A stretch of DNA of 64,000 nt from Rhodovibrionaceae bacterium (GTDB lineage Bacteria > Pseudomonadota > Alphaproteobacteria > Kiloniellales > DSM-21159): the NCBI GenBank assembly GCA_028279885.1, contig JANQMX010000066.1, forward strand, positions 44,495 to 108,494, read 5' to 3'. Positions 6,451 to 13,935 of the stretch are shown piece by piece. Both the position numbers and the translations under genes were made by a program. Under the pieces are notes generated by a model. It was not told where the DNA came from. It was given only the letters and a program-made list of their open reading frames with translations, and did no database searches. Each line of letters begins with the position of its first letter. Within the stretch, counting starts at the first letter, position 1.

Positions 6451-8361
6451 ATGAAAGGTCGGTCCATGCTCTCCGTAGCGCTTTACGCTCGCTATTCGTC
6501 AGACAATCAACGGGACGCCTCGATCGAGGATCAACTCCGACTCTGTCGCGAGCGGGCAGAGCGCGAGGGCTGGCGGATTGTCGACAGCTACAGCGACCGT
6601 TCGGTCTCCGGCGCGAGCCTGATCCGGCCAGGAATCCAGGCGTTGATGCAGGACGCGCAAGCGGAGCGTTTCGACCTCGTTCTTGCGGAGTCGCTCGATC
6701 GGATCAGCCGCGACCAGGAAGACATTGCCGGCGTCTACAAGCGGCTGACCTTCGCTGGCGTGCGCATGGTCACCCTGTCCGAGGGCGATATCAGCGAGTT
6801 GCATATCGGCCTCAAGGGCACGATGGGGGCGCTCTATCTCAAAGACCTGGCGGATAAGACCCGTCGTGGGCTCCGCGGCCGGGTCGAGGACGGCAAGTCG
6901 GGCGGTGGCAACAGCTACGGCTATAAAGTGGTGCGCAAGACCGGCGCCGATGGCGAGCTAGAAAGGGGCGAACGGGAGATCGAGCCGACGGAGGCAGCCG
7001 TCGTGCGGCGTATCTTCGCCGACTATGCCGCCGGCAAGTCTCCGCGCCAGATTGCACACGAACTCAACGCCGAAGGTGTGCCGGGGCCCCGCGGTAAAGG
7101 CTGGGGGTCGAGCACGCTCTTTGGAAACGTGAAGCGCGGCAACGGCGTGCTGAACAATGAGCTGTACATCGGCCGGCTCGTTTGGAACCGGCAACGCTTC
7201 CTGAAAGACCCGGAGACCGGCAAGCGCGTGGCGCGGCTCAATCCCGAGGACGAGTGGATCGTCCAGGAAGTGCCCGAACTGCGCATTCTTGACGACGACC
7301 TTTGGCAGGCGGTGAAGGACCGGCAGAAGGAGATCCGCAAACGTTACGTCGATGCGGATGGCAATGGCCTCCGCGCGACGCATCGGAAACGCTATCTCTT
7401 TTCCGGCCTGATAAAATGCGCCGAATGCGGCGGCGGGTACTCCATTGCCTATCGCAACCACTTCGGCTGTTCGACGGTAAAGAACAAAGGCACGTGCTCG
7501 AACCACACGCGGATCGCCAGAGCCGAACTGGAACACCGCATCCTACACGCACTGCGGAATCACTTGATGTCTCCGGCGCTCTTTAAGGAGTTTTGCGAAG
7601 AGTACACTCGGGAGATCAACCGTCTTCGGATGGAAGCGTCGTCCGGCCTTGCCGCCAAGCGGGCAGAACTGAAGAAAGTCGAACGACAGATCCGTACCAT
7701 GATCGAAGCCATTAAGGACGGGCTCTACCGCTCATCCATGAAAGCCGAGATGGATGCGCTGGAAGACCGCAAAGAGCAACTTTTACAAGAGCTCGAACAT
7801 GTGGAGGAACCACCGGCACTGCTCCATCCCAGCATGGCCGAGGAATATCGCAAGCGGGTGGATGGCCTGTTCATGGCGCTGCAGGACGAGCAAACGCGGC
7901 TCGAAGCGAGCGAGGATGTTCGCTCGCTCGTTGGTCGCATCGTTGTTGGACCCGGCGAGAACGACAAAGCCGATCTCTGGCTAGAGGGCGATCTTGCCGG
8001 AATCCTCACCCTGGCGGCGGGCAAGAAGACACCTGCCCATCCGGAGGACGAACAGGTGCTGCTGACAGTGGGTGCGGGGATGGGCAACCGTCATGAGCAG
8101 CAAAACGACAAGAGCGGCCCCGATGACGGGACCGCTCAGCCGGATGCAGCGGAACCGCTGCTGTCGATGGGTGCGGGAGGGCGCACCCGTCGTGGGCGGC
8201 GACACGAAAAAAGCGGCCCGGATGGGGCCGCTTCTTCGAGCACTTCTGGGGTGCTGCCGACGATGGTTGCGGGGGCAGGATTTGAACCTGGCTTAGCCAT
8301 CTCGGCTTACCTGCGTCCCTCCACTGGAGGGACGCAGGTAAGCCGAGCCTTCAGGCTATGA
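6451..8361 (+). CDS. large serine recombinase/integrase
   Basis: A 636-residue site-specific recombinase. The resolvase catalytic domain (about 6-155) has YARYSS with the likely nucleophile Ser16, then the recombinase DNA-binding domain (about 170-290), a zinc ribbon with CAEC, GCS and GTC cysteines (about 325-355) and a coiled-coil segment (about 390-460). GGGGAG lies a few bases before the 6451 ATG; an alternative start is Met6. Large serine recombinases integrate and excise phages and genomic islands. The last 100 or so codons (from about 8058) read through degenerate repeats, terminator hairpins and an antisense tRNA. The native C-terminus has therefore probably been fused to attachment-site DNA. 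Confidence 0.9.
   Translation: MKGRSMLSVALYARYSSDNQRDASIEDQLRLCRERAEREGWRIVDSYSDRSVSGASLIRPGIQALMQDAQAERFDLVLAESLDRISRDQEDIAGVYKRLTFAGVRMVTLSEGDISELHIGLKGTMGALYLKDLADKTRRGLRGRVEDGKSGGGNSYGYKVVRKTGADGELERGEREIEPTEAAVVRRIFADYAAGKSPRQIAHELNAEGVPGPRGKGWGSSTLFGNVKRGNGVLNNELYIGRLVWNRQRFLKDPETGKRVARLNPEDEWIVQEVPELRILDDDLWQAVKDRQKEIRKRYVDADGNGLRATHRKRYLFSGLIKCAECGGGYSIAYRNHFGCSTVKNKGTCSNHTRIARAELEHRILHALRNHLMSPALFKEFCEEYTREINRLRMEASSGLAAKRAELKKVERQIRTMIEAIKDGLYRSSMKAEMDALEDRKEQLLQELEHVEEPPALLHPSMAEEYRKRVDGLFMALQDEQTRLEASEDVRSLVGRIVVGPGENDKADLWLEGDLAGILTLAAGKKTPAHPEDEQVLLTVGAGMGNRHEQQNDKSGPDDGTAQPDAAEPLLSMGAGGRTRRGRRHEKSGPDGAASSSTSGVLPTMVAGAGFEPGLAISAYLRPSTGGTQVSRAFRL
8112..8137 (-). terminator. terminator-like hairpin (repeat unit 1)
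   Basis: GAGCGG at 8112-8117 pairs with CCGCTC at 8132-8137, and CCCG with CGGG inside. On the minus strand it is followed by TTGTCGTTTTG, a weak T-rich tract. It corresponds to the stronger terminator in unit 2. Confidence 0.45.
8205..8233 (-). terminator. rho-independent terminator downstream of the tRNA remnant
   Basis: AAGCGGCCC at 8211-8219 pairs with GGGCCGCTT at 8225-8233. On the minus strand the stem is followed by six T residues. It is placed about 30 bases after the tRNA 3' end and fits as its transcription terminator. Confidence 0.75.
8301..8347. repeat. perfect 22-bp inverted repeat inserted in the tRNA variable/T region
   Basis: Positions 8301-8322 are the exact reverse complement of 8326-8347 with a 3-base loop (ACT). 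A smaller palindrome, TGGCT-T-AGCCA, adjoins it on the T-arm side (about 8289-8299). This is the strongest hairpin in the window and interrupts the tRNA sequence before its T stem. Confidence 0.9.
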
Positions 8362-8371
8362 GCCTGACGAG

Positions 8372-8413
8372 GGCTCCTGGCAATGGATCGCGGCGCGATC
8401 GTTACCAGGAGCC
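8372..8413. repeat. 42-base palindromic insertion in the tRNA D arm
   Basis: GGCTCCTGG at 8372-8380 pairs with CCAGGAGCC at 8405-8413. The inner GATCGCG at 8386-8392 pairs with CGCGATC at 8394-8400, with a short imperfect part between. It interrupts the D arm of the initiator tRNA, whose stem halves GAG and CTC lie on either side. Confidence 0.85.
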
Positions 8414-8443
8414 TCGCCGCTGGTGAGGTTGCTCCACCCCGCG

Positions 8444-9048
8444 TCACCGGTTTTGGATATGCGCCTGATGCTGGCTTCTGTAGGGCTCAGAGGCAACAAT
8501 CGGCGAAGGATTATCACGGCGCGGCGCTGCTGCCGCGGCGTCGACGCTTGGTTCTGGATCCTTCGTCGGTGATGCTTGACGTTCGGGCTGTTTGGCGTTC
8601 TGGCAGCGTCAGACCTGCTGGCGGAGCCGAAGCAGCAACATGCCCGCCTTCACGCTGACTTCGCTTCGCTCGATAAGCTGTGAAGGCTGGCGGTGCAGGC
8701 AGTCTCCTACGAACCCGTCTCTGATACCCGTTCCCTGCTTCGCAGGGAAAATACATGGAACCCGACTAACCTCAGGGCTCTACGCGCAGCATGTCGGCGG
8801 AATAACCACGAATTGTCAGTTCGTTAGACAGAGCTTCCCTGAACCATCGAACAGGGAATTTGGCCACGCGAAACAGGGACCCTATCGTCAGATGCAGGGA
8901 AACTAATCTCATGAGCAAGGGGCCAGGCACGGTGGCCAATAGCACTGCTCAGCGCTCGACCACGCGGCTTGTTGGGCGCAGCGCGTCAAACCCTCGGACA
9001 AACCGACATGCTATCGACGCGATTGACGACTGCGGCACCAAGCAGCCG
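8444..9048. other. 605-base stretch without a convincing gene
   Basis: No frame here has coding character. The part at about 8730-8910 carries several short CAGGGAA/TTCCCTG-like motifs (near 8730, 8745, 8836, 8850, 8875 and 8895), resembling degenerate sequence next to decayed insertion elements, but no transposase fragment can be read with confidence. The right part runs into the 3' end of the amidase gene. Confidence 0.4.
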
Positions 9049-10356
9049 CTAGCTGGAGACGCGGTCCATAGATTTGTCACCTGCCAACAGCATACCGATG
9101 CGAAGCAGCGTACGGTCATCGTTTCGGCGCCCAATGACCTGGAGGCCAATCGGTCGGCCCTGCGGGTCCGCAAGCAGGGGTAGGGAAAGAGTCGGCAGGC
9201 CCATAAAGGTCCAGGGCATGGAAAAGGTCCCGTCGCCGATGCCCTCCGTCATCCGCGGCGGCGGCCCCGGCGTCGAGAGGGTCACGAGAGCATCACAGTC
9301 GCCCATCGCGGCTTCCAACTCGGCGGCCAGACGGCCACGCAGCCGCATCGCATCCACATAGCGGGTCGCCGGAAGTGACCGTCCGGCTTCTATGAAGCTG
9401 ATCGCTTCCTCGGGTAACTGGGAACGGTGTTGGGCGAACTCTTCCGCCAAAGTCACCGCCATGTCGGCCGCGATCAGATCACGATGGGCGGCAAGCGCCT
9501 GCTCGAATCGCGCGCCCAAAGGGATGTCTCTTTCGATGCCGACGCGCCCAAGAAAGTCGTCGAAGGCCCGCGCGGCCTCGGGCTCGGCCAGGCCCCACCA
9601 GGGCCCGCGCACGGCCGCGATACGAGCCAAGTCGACGGCATCCGCGCCTGGCTTGGGCTGCTTCAGCTCCAGTACCTCGGCCAGCAGCGCGAAGTCCTCG
9701 ACGGCCCTTGCCATGAAAGCGACGGTTGCCGTCGGCGGACACAGCGGCAAGCAGCCCTGGAGCGGGATGAGATCGTGCGTCGGCTTCCAGGCGAAGACGC
9801 CGGCGTAGGCAGCCGGGCGTGTGGTCGAGGAGGTGTTCTGCGTATTGACCGTGATCGGCACCATGCCCGAGGCCACGGCCGCCGCCGAGCCCACCGAGGA
9901 GGCGCCGAGCGTCAGATCCGGGTCGAGAGGGTTGCGGGTCGGCGCGGGCGCGTTCATGCCAAAGGACGTGGTGACCGTCTTGCCGAGCGGCACCATGCCC
10001 AGGGCGCGCAGTGCCGAGACGATCCAGGCATCCGTATCGGGCCGGCAGCCTTGGTGGATCGGCGAGCCCATCTCGGTCGGGAAGGCCTCCGTATCGATGT
10101 TGTCCTTGATCCCGAAAGGAACCCCGTCCAGCCGGCTCAGCCGCTTGCCGGCGGCTTGACGGGTATCCGCTTCACGCGCCTGCGCCAGCGTGAACGCGCG
10201 GTCGAGATGGGCCCAAGCCCCGATCCCGCCCTCATAGCGATCGATCTGCGCAAAACAGTCTGCAAGCAGCGCGCTGGGCTGCAAGGTCCCGCTTTCCAGC
10301 ACGGCAGCTGCCTCCGAAAGCGTTCTTGCCGTCAGATCGTTACGCTCTTCGATCAC
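9049..10356 (-). CDS. amidase (amidase-signature family)
   Basis: A 435-residue amidase-signature enzyme that hydrolyses a C-N amide bond through a Ser-cisSer-Lys triad: Lys84 (GIKDNID), cis-Ser153 (GASSVGS) and nucleophile Ser177. The usual GTDxGGSIR loop is here NTQNTSSTTR, so the oxyanion-hole glycines are changed, which may alter specificity. It is the last gene of a minus-strand run that starts with phosphonoacetate hydrolase and includes a Dpp-type transporter. The gap to the ABC ATPase gene is only 21 bases, so it is probably co-transcribed. A role in releasing an acid from an imported amide or peptide-like substrate is likely; the actual substrate is unknown. Confidence 0.85.
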   Translation of the reverse strand: MIEERNDLTARTLSEAAAVLESGTLQPSALLADCFAQIDRYEGGIGAWAHLDRAFTLAQAREADTRQAAGKRLSRLDGVPFGIKDNIDTEAFPTEMGSPIHQGCRPDTDAWIVSALRALGMVPLGKTVTTSFGMNAPAPTRNPLDPDLTLGASSVGSAAAVASGMVPITVNTQNTSSTTRPAAYAGVFAWKPTHDLIPLQGCLPLCPPTATVAFMARAVEDFALLAEVLELKQPKPGADAVDLARIAAVRGPWWGLAEPEAARAFDDFLGRVGIERDIPLGARFEQALAAHRDLIAADMAVTLAEEFAQHRSQLPEEAISFIEAGRSLPATRYVDAMRLRGRLAAELEAAMGDCDALVTLSTPGPPPRMTEGIGDGTFSMPWTFMGLPTLSLPLLADPQGRPIGLQVIGRRNDDRTLLRIGMLLAGDKSMDRVSS

Positions 10357-10377
10357 GGTTCCATATCCTTTCGAGAG

Positions 10378-12036
10378 TCATGCGAGGGTGGCGGTCCTCT
10401 CCCCCGGAGCCTGCACGCTGGCATCTGGCGCTGCCGCCATGCCGTCGGTGGCAAGAATGCGATCGAGCCAGCCGGGATCGGGGCTTGGAACGGACCGAAT
10501 GAGGGTCTTGGTATAGGGCTCCTGCGGCTGAGACAGGACCTCGACCGTTGCCCCACCTTCCACCAGCCGGCCATCGCGCATGACCAGGAGTCGGTCAGCG
10601 AAACCGGCGGCCGTCGAAAGGTCGTGGGTCACGAAGAGGAACGCGATGCCCCGTTCAGAGCGCAGACGCTCAAGCAAGGCAACGACGGTCTGCCGCAGAT
10701 CGGCATCCAGCGCCGAGGTCACCTCGTCGCAGATCACCAGGTCCGGCTCGGCCGCCAACGCCCGCGCCAGATTGACCCGCTGTTTCTGCCCGCCGGACAG
10801 CTGGCCGGGATAGCGGCCGGCCAAGTCCGGCGGCAGATCGACCGTCGCAAGCAACTGCGCCACGCCCGCGTCAAGAGCGTCCCCTCGCAGGCCGCGGAAC
10901 AGCGACAGGGGGCGCGCAAGGCCGGCGCCGATGCTCTGGCGTGGATTGAGCGCGATGTCGGCCGATTGAAAGGCAATCTGGACGGCGCGTCTCTGTTCGC
11001 GGCTGCGCTGGCTCGCTACGTCCGGCAAGGGCCGGCCGTGCAATCGCATGGCGCCTGCGGAGGGCCGGTTGAGCCCGGCGATGAGACGGGCAACGGTGGA
11101 CTTGCCCGAGCCGGACTCCCCGACCAGCCCGACGACTTCTCCGGCGGCGATCTCGAAGCTGACATCCGCGACGGCATCGCACGCCGCGCCACGATAGCGA
11201 AAGCGAACGCGCTCAAGCGCGAGCAGCGGCTTTCTCGGCGCGACGTCCAGCTGGCGCGGAGCGACCTCCGACAGTGCCGTCGGGACGGCTCGGCGGCCGA
11301 GGACGGCCTGCGCCGGGCCATCGTCGACGATCGCACCTCGCTCCATCACCACAATCCGCTCTGCCATCTGGGCAACAACGGCGAGGTCGTGGGAGATGTA
11401 GAGCGCCGCCGTGCCGCTTGCGCGGATCCAGGCACGAAAAGCCTGAAGCACCCCGACCTGGGTGGTGACGTCGAGCGCCGTGGTCGGCTCGTCGAAAATG
11501 ACCAGCTTAGGGCCGGCGGCGAAGGCCATGGCAGCCGCGGCGCGCTGCAGTTGCCCGCCGCTCAGTTGATGCGGATAGCGGCAGCCGATGCGGTCGGGGT
11601 CTGGCAGCCCGAGTGCGGCATAGGCGTCCCGCGCGCCGGCGCAGGCGGCATCGCGTGTCGTCTGCCGGCGAAGGATGGGGCCTTCGATGACCTGGGCGTC
11701 GATGCGGCGCGCCGGATTGAAGGCTGCGGCCGGACTCTGCGGCACGTAGGCGATATCGCGGCCACGCATTGCACGCAGCGCCGAACCGGGCAGGTCGAGC
11801 AGCGAGCGGCCCTGGAAAGCGATGGAACCGCTTGCGATCCGTGCGCCCGGACGCAAGTAGCCGGCGAAGGCCAAACCCAAGGTCGATTTGCCGGACCCGG
11901 ATGCGCCGATGATACCGATCACTTCACCGGGTTGGACGGCCAGACTGACGCCATTTAGAATGCGCAGCGGCACGCCGCCACGGCGATCGATGCCTGCTTC
12001 GACGACGAGACGGATAACACTGGCCAGGACGCTCAT
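10378..12036 (-). CDS. Dpp/Opp-type ABC transporter, fused dual ATPase
   Basis: A 552-residue protein with two complete ABC ATPase domains in tandem. The first has GASGSGKST near residue 41, an LSGGQ signature and DEPTTALD. The second has GESGSGKST (near 305), LSGGQ and a Walker B ending CDEVTSALD. It equals DppD and DppF (or GsiA-like) in one chain and powers import by the two permeases encoded just upstream. The start overlaps the stop of the DppC-like gene by 4 bases, a sign of translational coupling. It acts at the cytoplasmic face of the inner membrane. Confidence 0.93.
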   Translation of the reverse strand: MSVLASVIRLVVEAGIDRRGGVPLRILNGVSLAVQPGEVIGIIGASGSGKSTLGLAFAGYLRPGARIASGSIAFQGRSLLDLPGSALRAMRGRDIAYVPQSPAAAFNPARRIDAQVIEGPILRRQTTRDAACAGARDAYAALGLPDPDRIGCRYPHQLSGGQLQRAAAAMAFAAGPKLVIFDEPTTALDVTTQVGVLQAFRAWIRASGTAALYISHDLAVVAQMAERIVVMERGAIVDDGPAQAVLGRRAVPTALSEVAPRQLDVAPRKPLLALERVRFRYRGAACDAVADVSFEIAAGEVVGLVGESGSGKSTVARLIAGLNRPSAGAMRLHGRPLPDVASQRSREQRRAVQIAFQSADIALNPRQSIGAGLARPLSLFRGLRGDALDAGVAQLLATVDLPPDLAGRYPGQLSGGQKQRVNLARALAAEPDLVICDEVTSALDADLRQTVVALLERLRSERGIAFLFVTHDLSTAAGFADRLLVMRDGRLVEGGATVEVLSQPQEPYTKTLIRSVPSPDPGWLDRILATDGMAAAPDASVQAPGERTATLA

Positions 12037-12899
12037 GGCAGCATCTCCGGCACGCGCCCGGCCCGACCTCTCTCGACGATGGCATCGACGATGAGATTGA
12101 CGCTGACGGTCACCGATGCGATGCAGGCCGCCGGAACCAAAGCCGCCGGCGAACCGAGAAACAGGCCCTGGACGTTCTCCTTGACCATGACACCCCAGTC
12201 GGCGCTCGGCGGCTGCACGCCCAAGCCGAGAAAGCTGAGCGCGCTGACGATCAGGATGGCGTAGGTGTATCTCAGGCCGAAGTCGGCCAGGAGTGGCGCG
12301 CTGGCGTTCGGCAAGATCTCACGGCTCATGATCCACCAGGCGCTTTCGCCTCTGGCCCGCGCCGCATCCACGAAATCCATCGCGATCAGGTCGTTCCCCA
12401 AGGCACGCGCAATCCGGTAGGAACCAGTGGCCTGGATCAAGGCCACCGTGACGACGATCACCGGCAGCGAAGTTCCCAGCCCACCGATCAGCACCAAAGC
12501 GAAGACGACGGACGGAAACGACAAGAGCGCGTCGACCAGGCGGCTGAGCAGCTGATCGGTCCAGCCGCCGAGCACCGCCGCCAAGAACCCCAGCAGGATG
12601 CCGATCAGGCACGCGAGCAGCGCCGAGGCCAAGGCGACCCCCATGGTCATGCGCGCGCCGTAAAGCAGGCGGGAGATCAGGTCGCGCCCGAGATAGTCGG
12701 TCCCCAGCAGTCCGGCTTCGGGCACCTCGGCGAAGCTCTGCATCGAGACGATCTCGCCTTCGCCGAAGGGGGCAATGACCGGCGCCAGCAAGGCAACGGC
12801 AACCCACCCCGACAGGACGACGATGGCCCCCCAGGCAAGCAGCCCAAAACGCGGCCGCGATTTCTGTCGAAGTACCATTTCTGCCGGCACGATGCTCAT
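12033..12899 (-). CDS. Dpp/Opp-type ABC permease (DppC-like)
   Basis: A 288-residue inner-membrane permease. It has an N-terminal membrane segment (about 19-41), then the GTDYLGRDLISRLLYGAR motif characteristic of DppC/OppC-type subunits, four to five more hydrophobic segments and the EAA-like loop (DFVDAARARGESAWWIM, about 185-200) that contacts the ATPase. It overlaps both neighbours by 4 bases and forms the heterodimeric channel with the DppB-like subunit. Confidence 0.93.
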   Translation of the reverse strand: MSIVPAEMVLRQKSRPRFGLLAWGAIVVLSGWVAVALLAPVIAPFGEGEIVSMQSFAEVPEAGLLGTDYLGRDLISRLLYGARMTMGVALASALLACLIGILLGFLAAVLGGWTDQLLSRLVDALLSFPSVVFALVLIGGLGTSLPVIVVTVALIQATGSYRIARALGNDLIAMDFVDAARARGESAWWIMSREILPNASAPLLADFGLRYTYAILIVSALSFLGLGVQPPSADWGVMVKENVQGLFLGSPAALVPAACIASVTVSVNLIVDAIVERGRAGRVPEMLP

Positions 12900-13843
12900 C
12901 GCGGTGCCCTCAAACGCGGATTGGCCAGGGTCGAGAGGACATCGGCCGTCATGTTCAACAGCACATACACCAGGCAGAAGATCATCCCGCAGGCTTGAAT
13001 AAGCGGAATGTCGCGGCCGGCGACCGCATCGACCATCAGGCGGCCGAGGCCGGGATAGCTGAACACGGTCTCAACGATGACGACGCCCGAAACCAGATAA
13101 GCCAGGGTCAGCGCAACAATGGTGAAGATCGGCGACAACACGTTGGGCAGCGCATGAAACAGGATGATGCGGTTGCGCGGAATACCCTTCAGTATCGCGG
13201 TTTCGATGAAGCCGGACGACAGAACGTTGACCAAGCTGTTGCGCGTCAGGCGGACCGTGTGCGCCATGACGACCAGGGTCAGCACGGCCACTGGCAGGAT
13301 CAATTGATCAAGCGTGTCGGACAACGTCTGGCCCGAGCGGATCACGGAAATGGAGGGCAGCCACTCCAACGACACCGAGAACAGGTAGATCAGCAGGATG
13401 GCCGTGAAGAACTCGGGCACGGCGACGGCGATCAGCGCGGCGATCGTGATGCTGTGGTCGACGGCGCTGTTGGCATGGGTGGCGGCGATCAGACCCAAGG
13501 CGAGCGCCAACGGCACGGCGACCAGCGCCGTTGCAAAGGCCAGAATCAACGTGTTGCGCAGACGATCCTCGATGAGCGTGGCGACCGGCTGCCCGGTTGA
13601 GGTCGACTGTCCCAGATCGCCGACCAGCATCCTACCCAGCCACTCGACGTAACGAATGTAGGCCGGCTGATCGAGGCCAAGGCGGTCCCGCATCGCGGCA
13701 AGCGCTTCCGGCGTCGCATATTGCCCGAGGATCGCCTGGGCCACGTCGCCCGGGAGAATCTCGGTCGCCGCGAACATCAGCAAGGACGCAACGAGCAAGG
13801 TCGCCAGCGCGGCCAGAACCCGCATGCCAAGAGGCTTCAACAT
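12896..13843 (-). CDS. Dpp/Opp-type ABC permease (DppB-like)
   Basis: A 315-residue permease of the DppB/OppB type. It has an N-terminal membrane helix, FAATEILPGDVAQAILGQYAT (the usual P-G-D region) and IRYVEWLGRMLVGDLGQS, with five further hydrophobic segments. The EAA loop is FIETAILKGIPRNRIILFHA. The start at 13843 (MLKPLGMRVL) is preferred over the longer frame to 13951 because that extension is low-complexity and overlaps the preceding gene. It follows the solute-binding protein gene by about 90 bases. Confidence 0.92.
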   Translation of the reverse strand: MLKPLGMRVLAALATLLVASLLMFAATEILPGDVAQAILGQYATPEALAAMRDRLGLDQPAYIRYVEWLGRMLVGDLGQSTSTGQPVATLIEDRLRNTLILAFATALVAVPLALALGLIAATHANSAVDHSITIAALIAVAVPEFFTAILLIYLFSVSLEWLPSISVIRSGQTLSDTLDQLILPVAVLTLVVMAHTVRLTRNSLVNVLSSGFIETAILKGIPRNRIILFHALPNVLSPIFTIVALTLAYLVSGVVIVETVFSYPGLGRLMVDAVAGRDIPLIQACGMIFCLVYVLLNMTADVLSTLANPRLRAPR

Positions 13844-13935
13844 CGTTTCCGGGTGCGCAGAGGGTTGAACGGAGAACCACGGAAAGCCGCCCAGTCCGCA
13901 GGGCGAACCAAGAGGCCTTCCAAGGACAACCAGGC

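Larger units (their letters stand above)
8058..8233 (+). repeat. two degenerate direct repeats, each with a terminator hairpin
   Basis: Unit 1 (8058-8137) and unit 2 (8157-8233) share the order GCTGCTG, TGGGTGCGGG, a CGTC...GAG/GGGC segment and a terminal hairpin built on GCGGCCC, with about 70 percent match by eye. The start of a third unit (TGCTG...TGGTTGCGGGGG) coincides with the tRNA 3' end at about 8252-8275. The array looks like successive copies of a tRNA 3'-end/terminator junction, as repeated integration or partial excision could leave. It is translated as repetitive residues at the recombinase C-terminus. Confidence 0.5.
1..8263. mobile_element. part of a putative integrated element abutting a tRNA
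   Basis: The ParB-like, ArdC-like and large serine recombinase genes, the hairpin-rich leader and the low-GC cargo together look like one end of an integrative element. The right limit is placed at the 3' end of the tRNA-Met remnant (8264), where islands commonly insert. The left limit is outside the window. The tandem terminator-like repeats just inside 8263 make the exact junction uncertain, and it could lie at about 8058 instead. Confidence 0.5.
8264..8443 (-). tRNA. initiator-type tRNA-Met (CAT) gene split by two hairpin insertions
   Basis: On the minus strand the acceptor CGCGGGG (8437-8443) matches CCCCGCA followed by ACCA at 8264, with the C1/A72 mismatch typical of initiators. The anticodon arm at 8351-8367 is intact with loop CTCATAG and anticodon CAT (8358-8360). 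The T arm keeps TTCAAAT and a four-pair stem. The gene is 180 bases long instead of 77. A 42-base hairpin (8372-8413) sits in the D arm and a perfect 22-bp hairpin (8301-8347) lies between the anticodon arm and the T arm, each with a few extra bases. The product is unlikely to work as a tRNA unless the inserts are removed or tolerated as protruding helices. It may be the attachment target of the adjacent element. Confidence 0.7.

Noticed and set aside
8264..8443. Group I or archaeal-type intron in the tRNA
   Set aside because: The inserts are about 45-55 bases of simple hairpin, far too short for a group I core, and neither sits in the anticodon loop.
9427..11958. 843-codon plus-strand frame
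   Set aside because: It is antisense to the amidase and ABC ATPase genes, which have clear family motifs; an effect of high GC.
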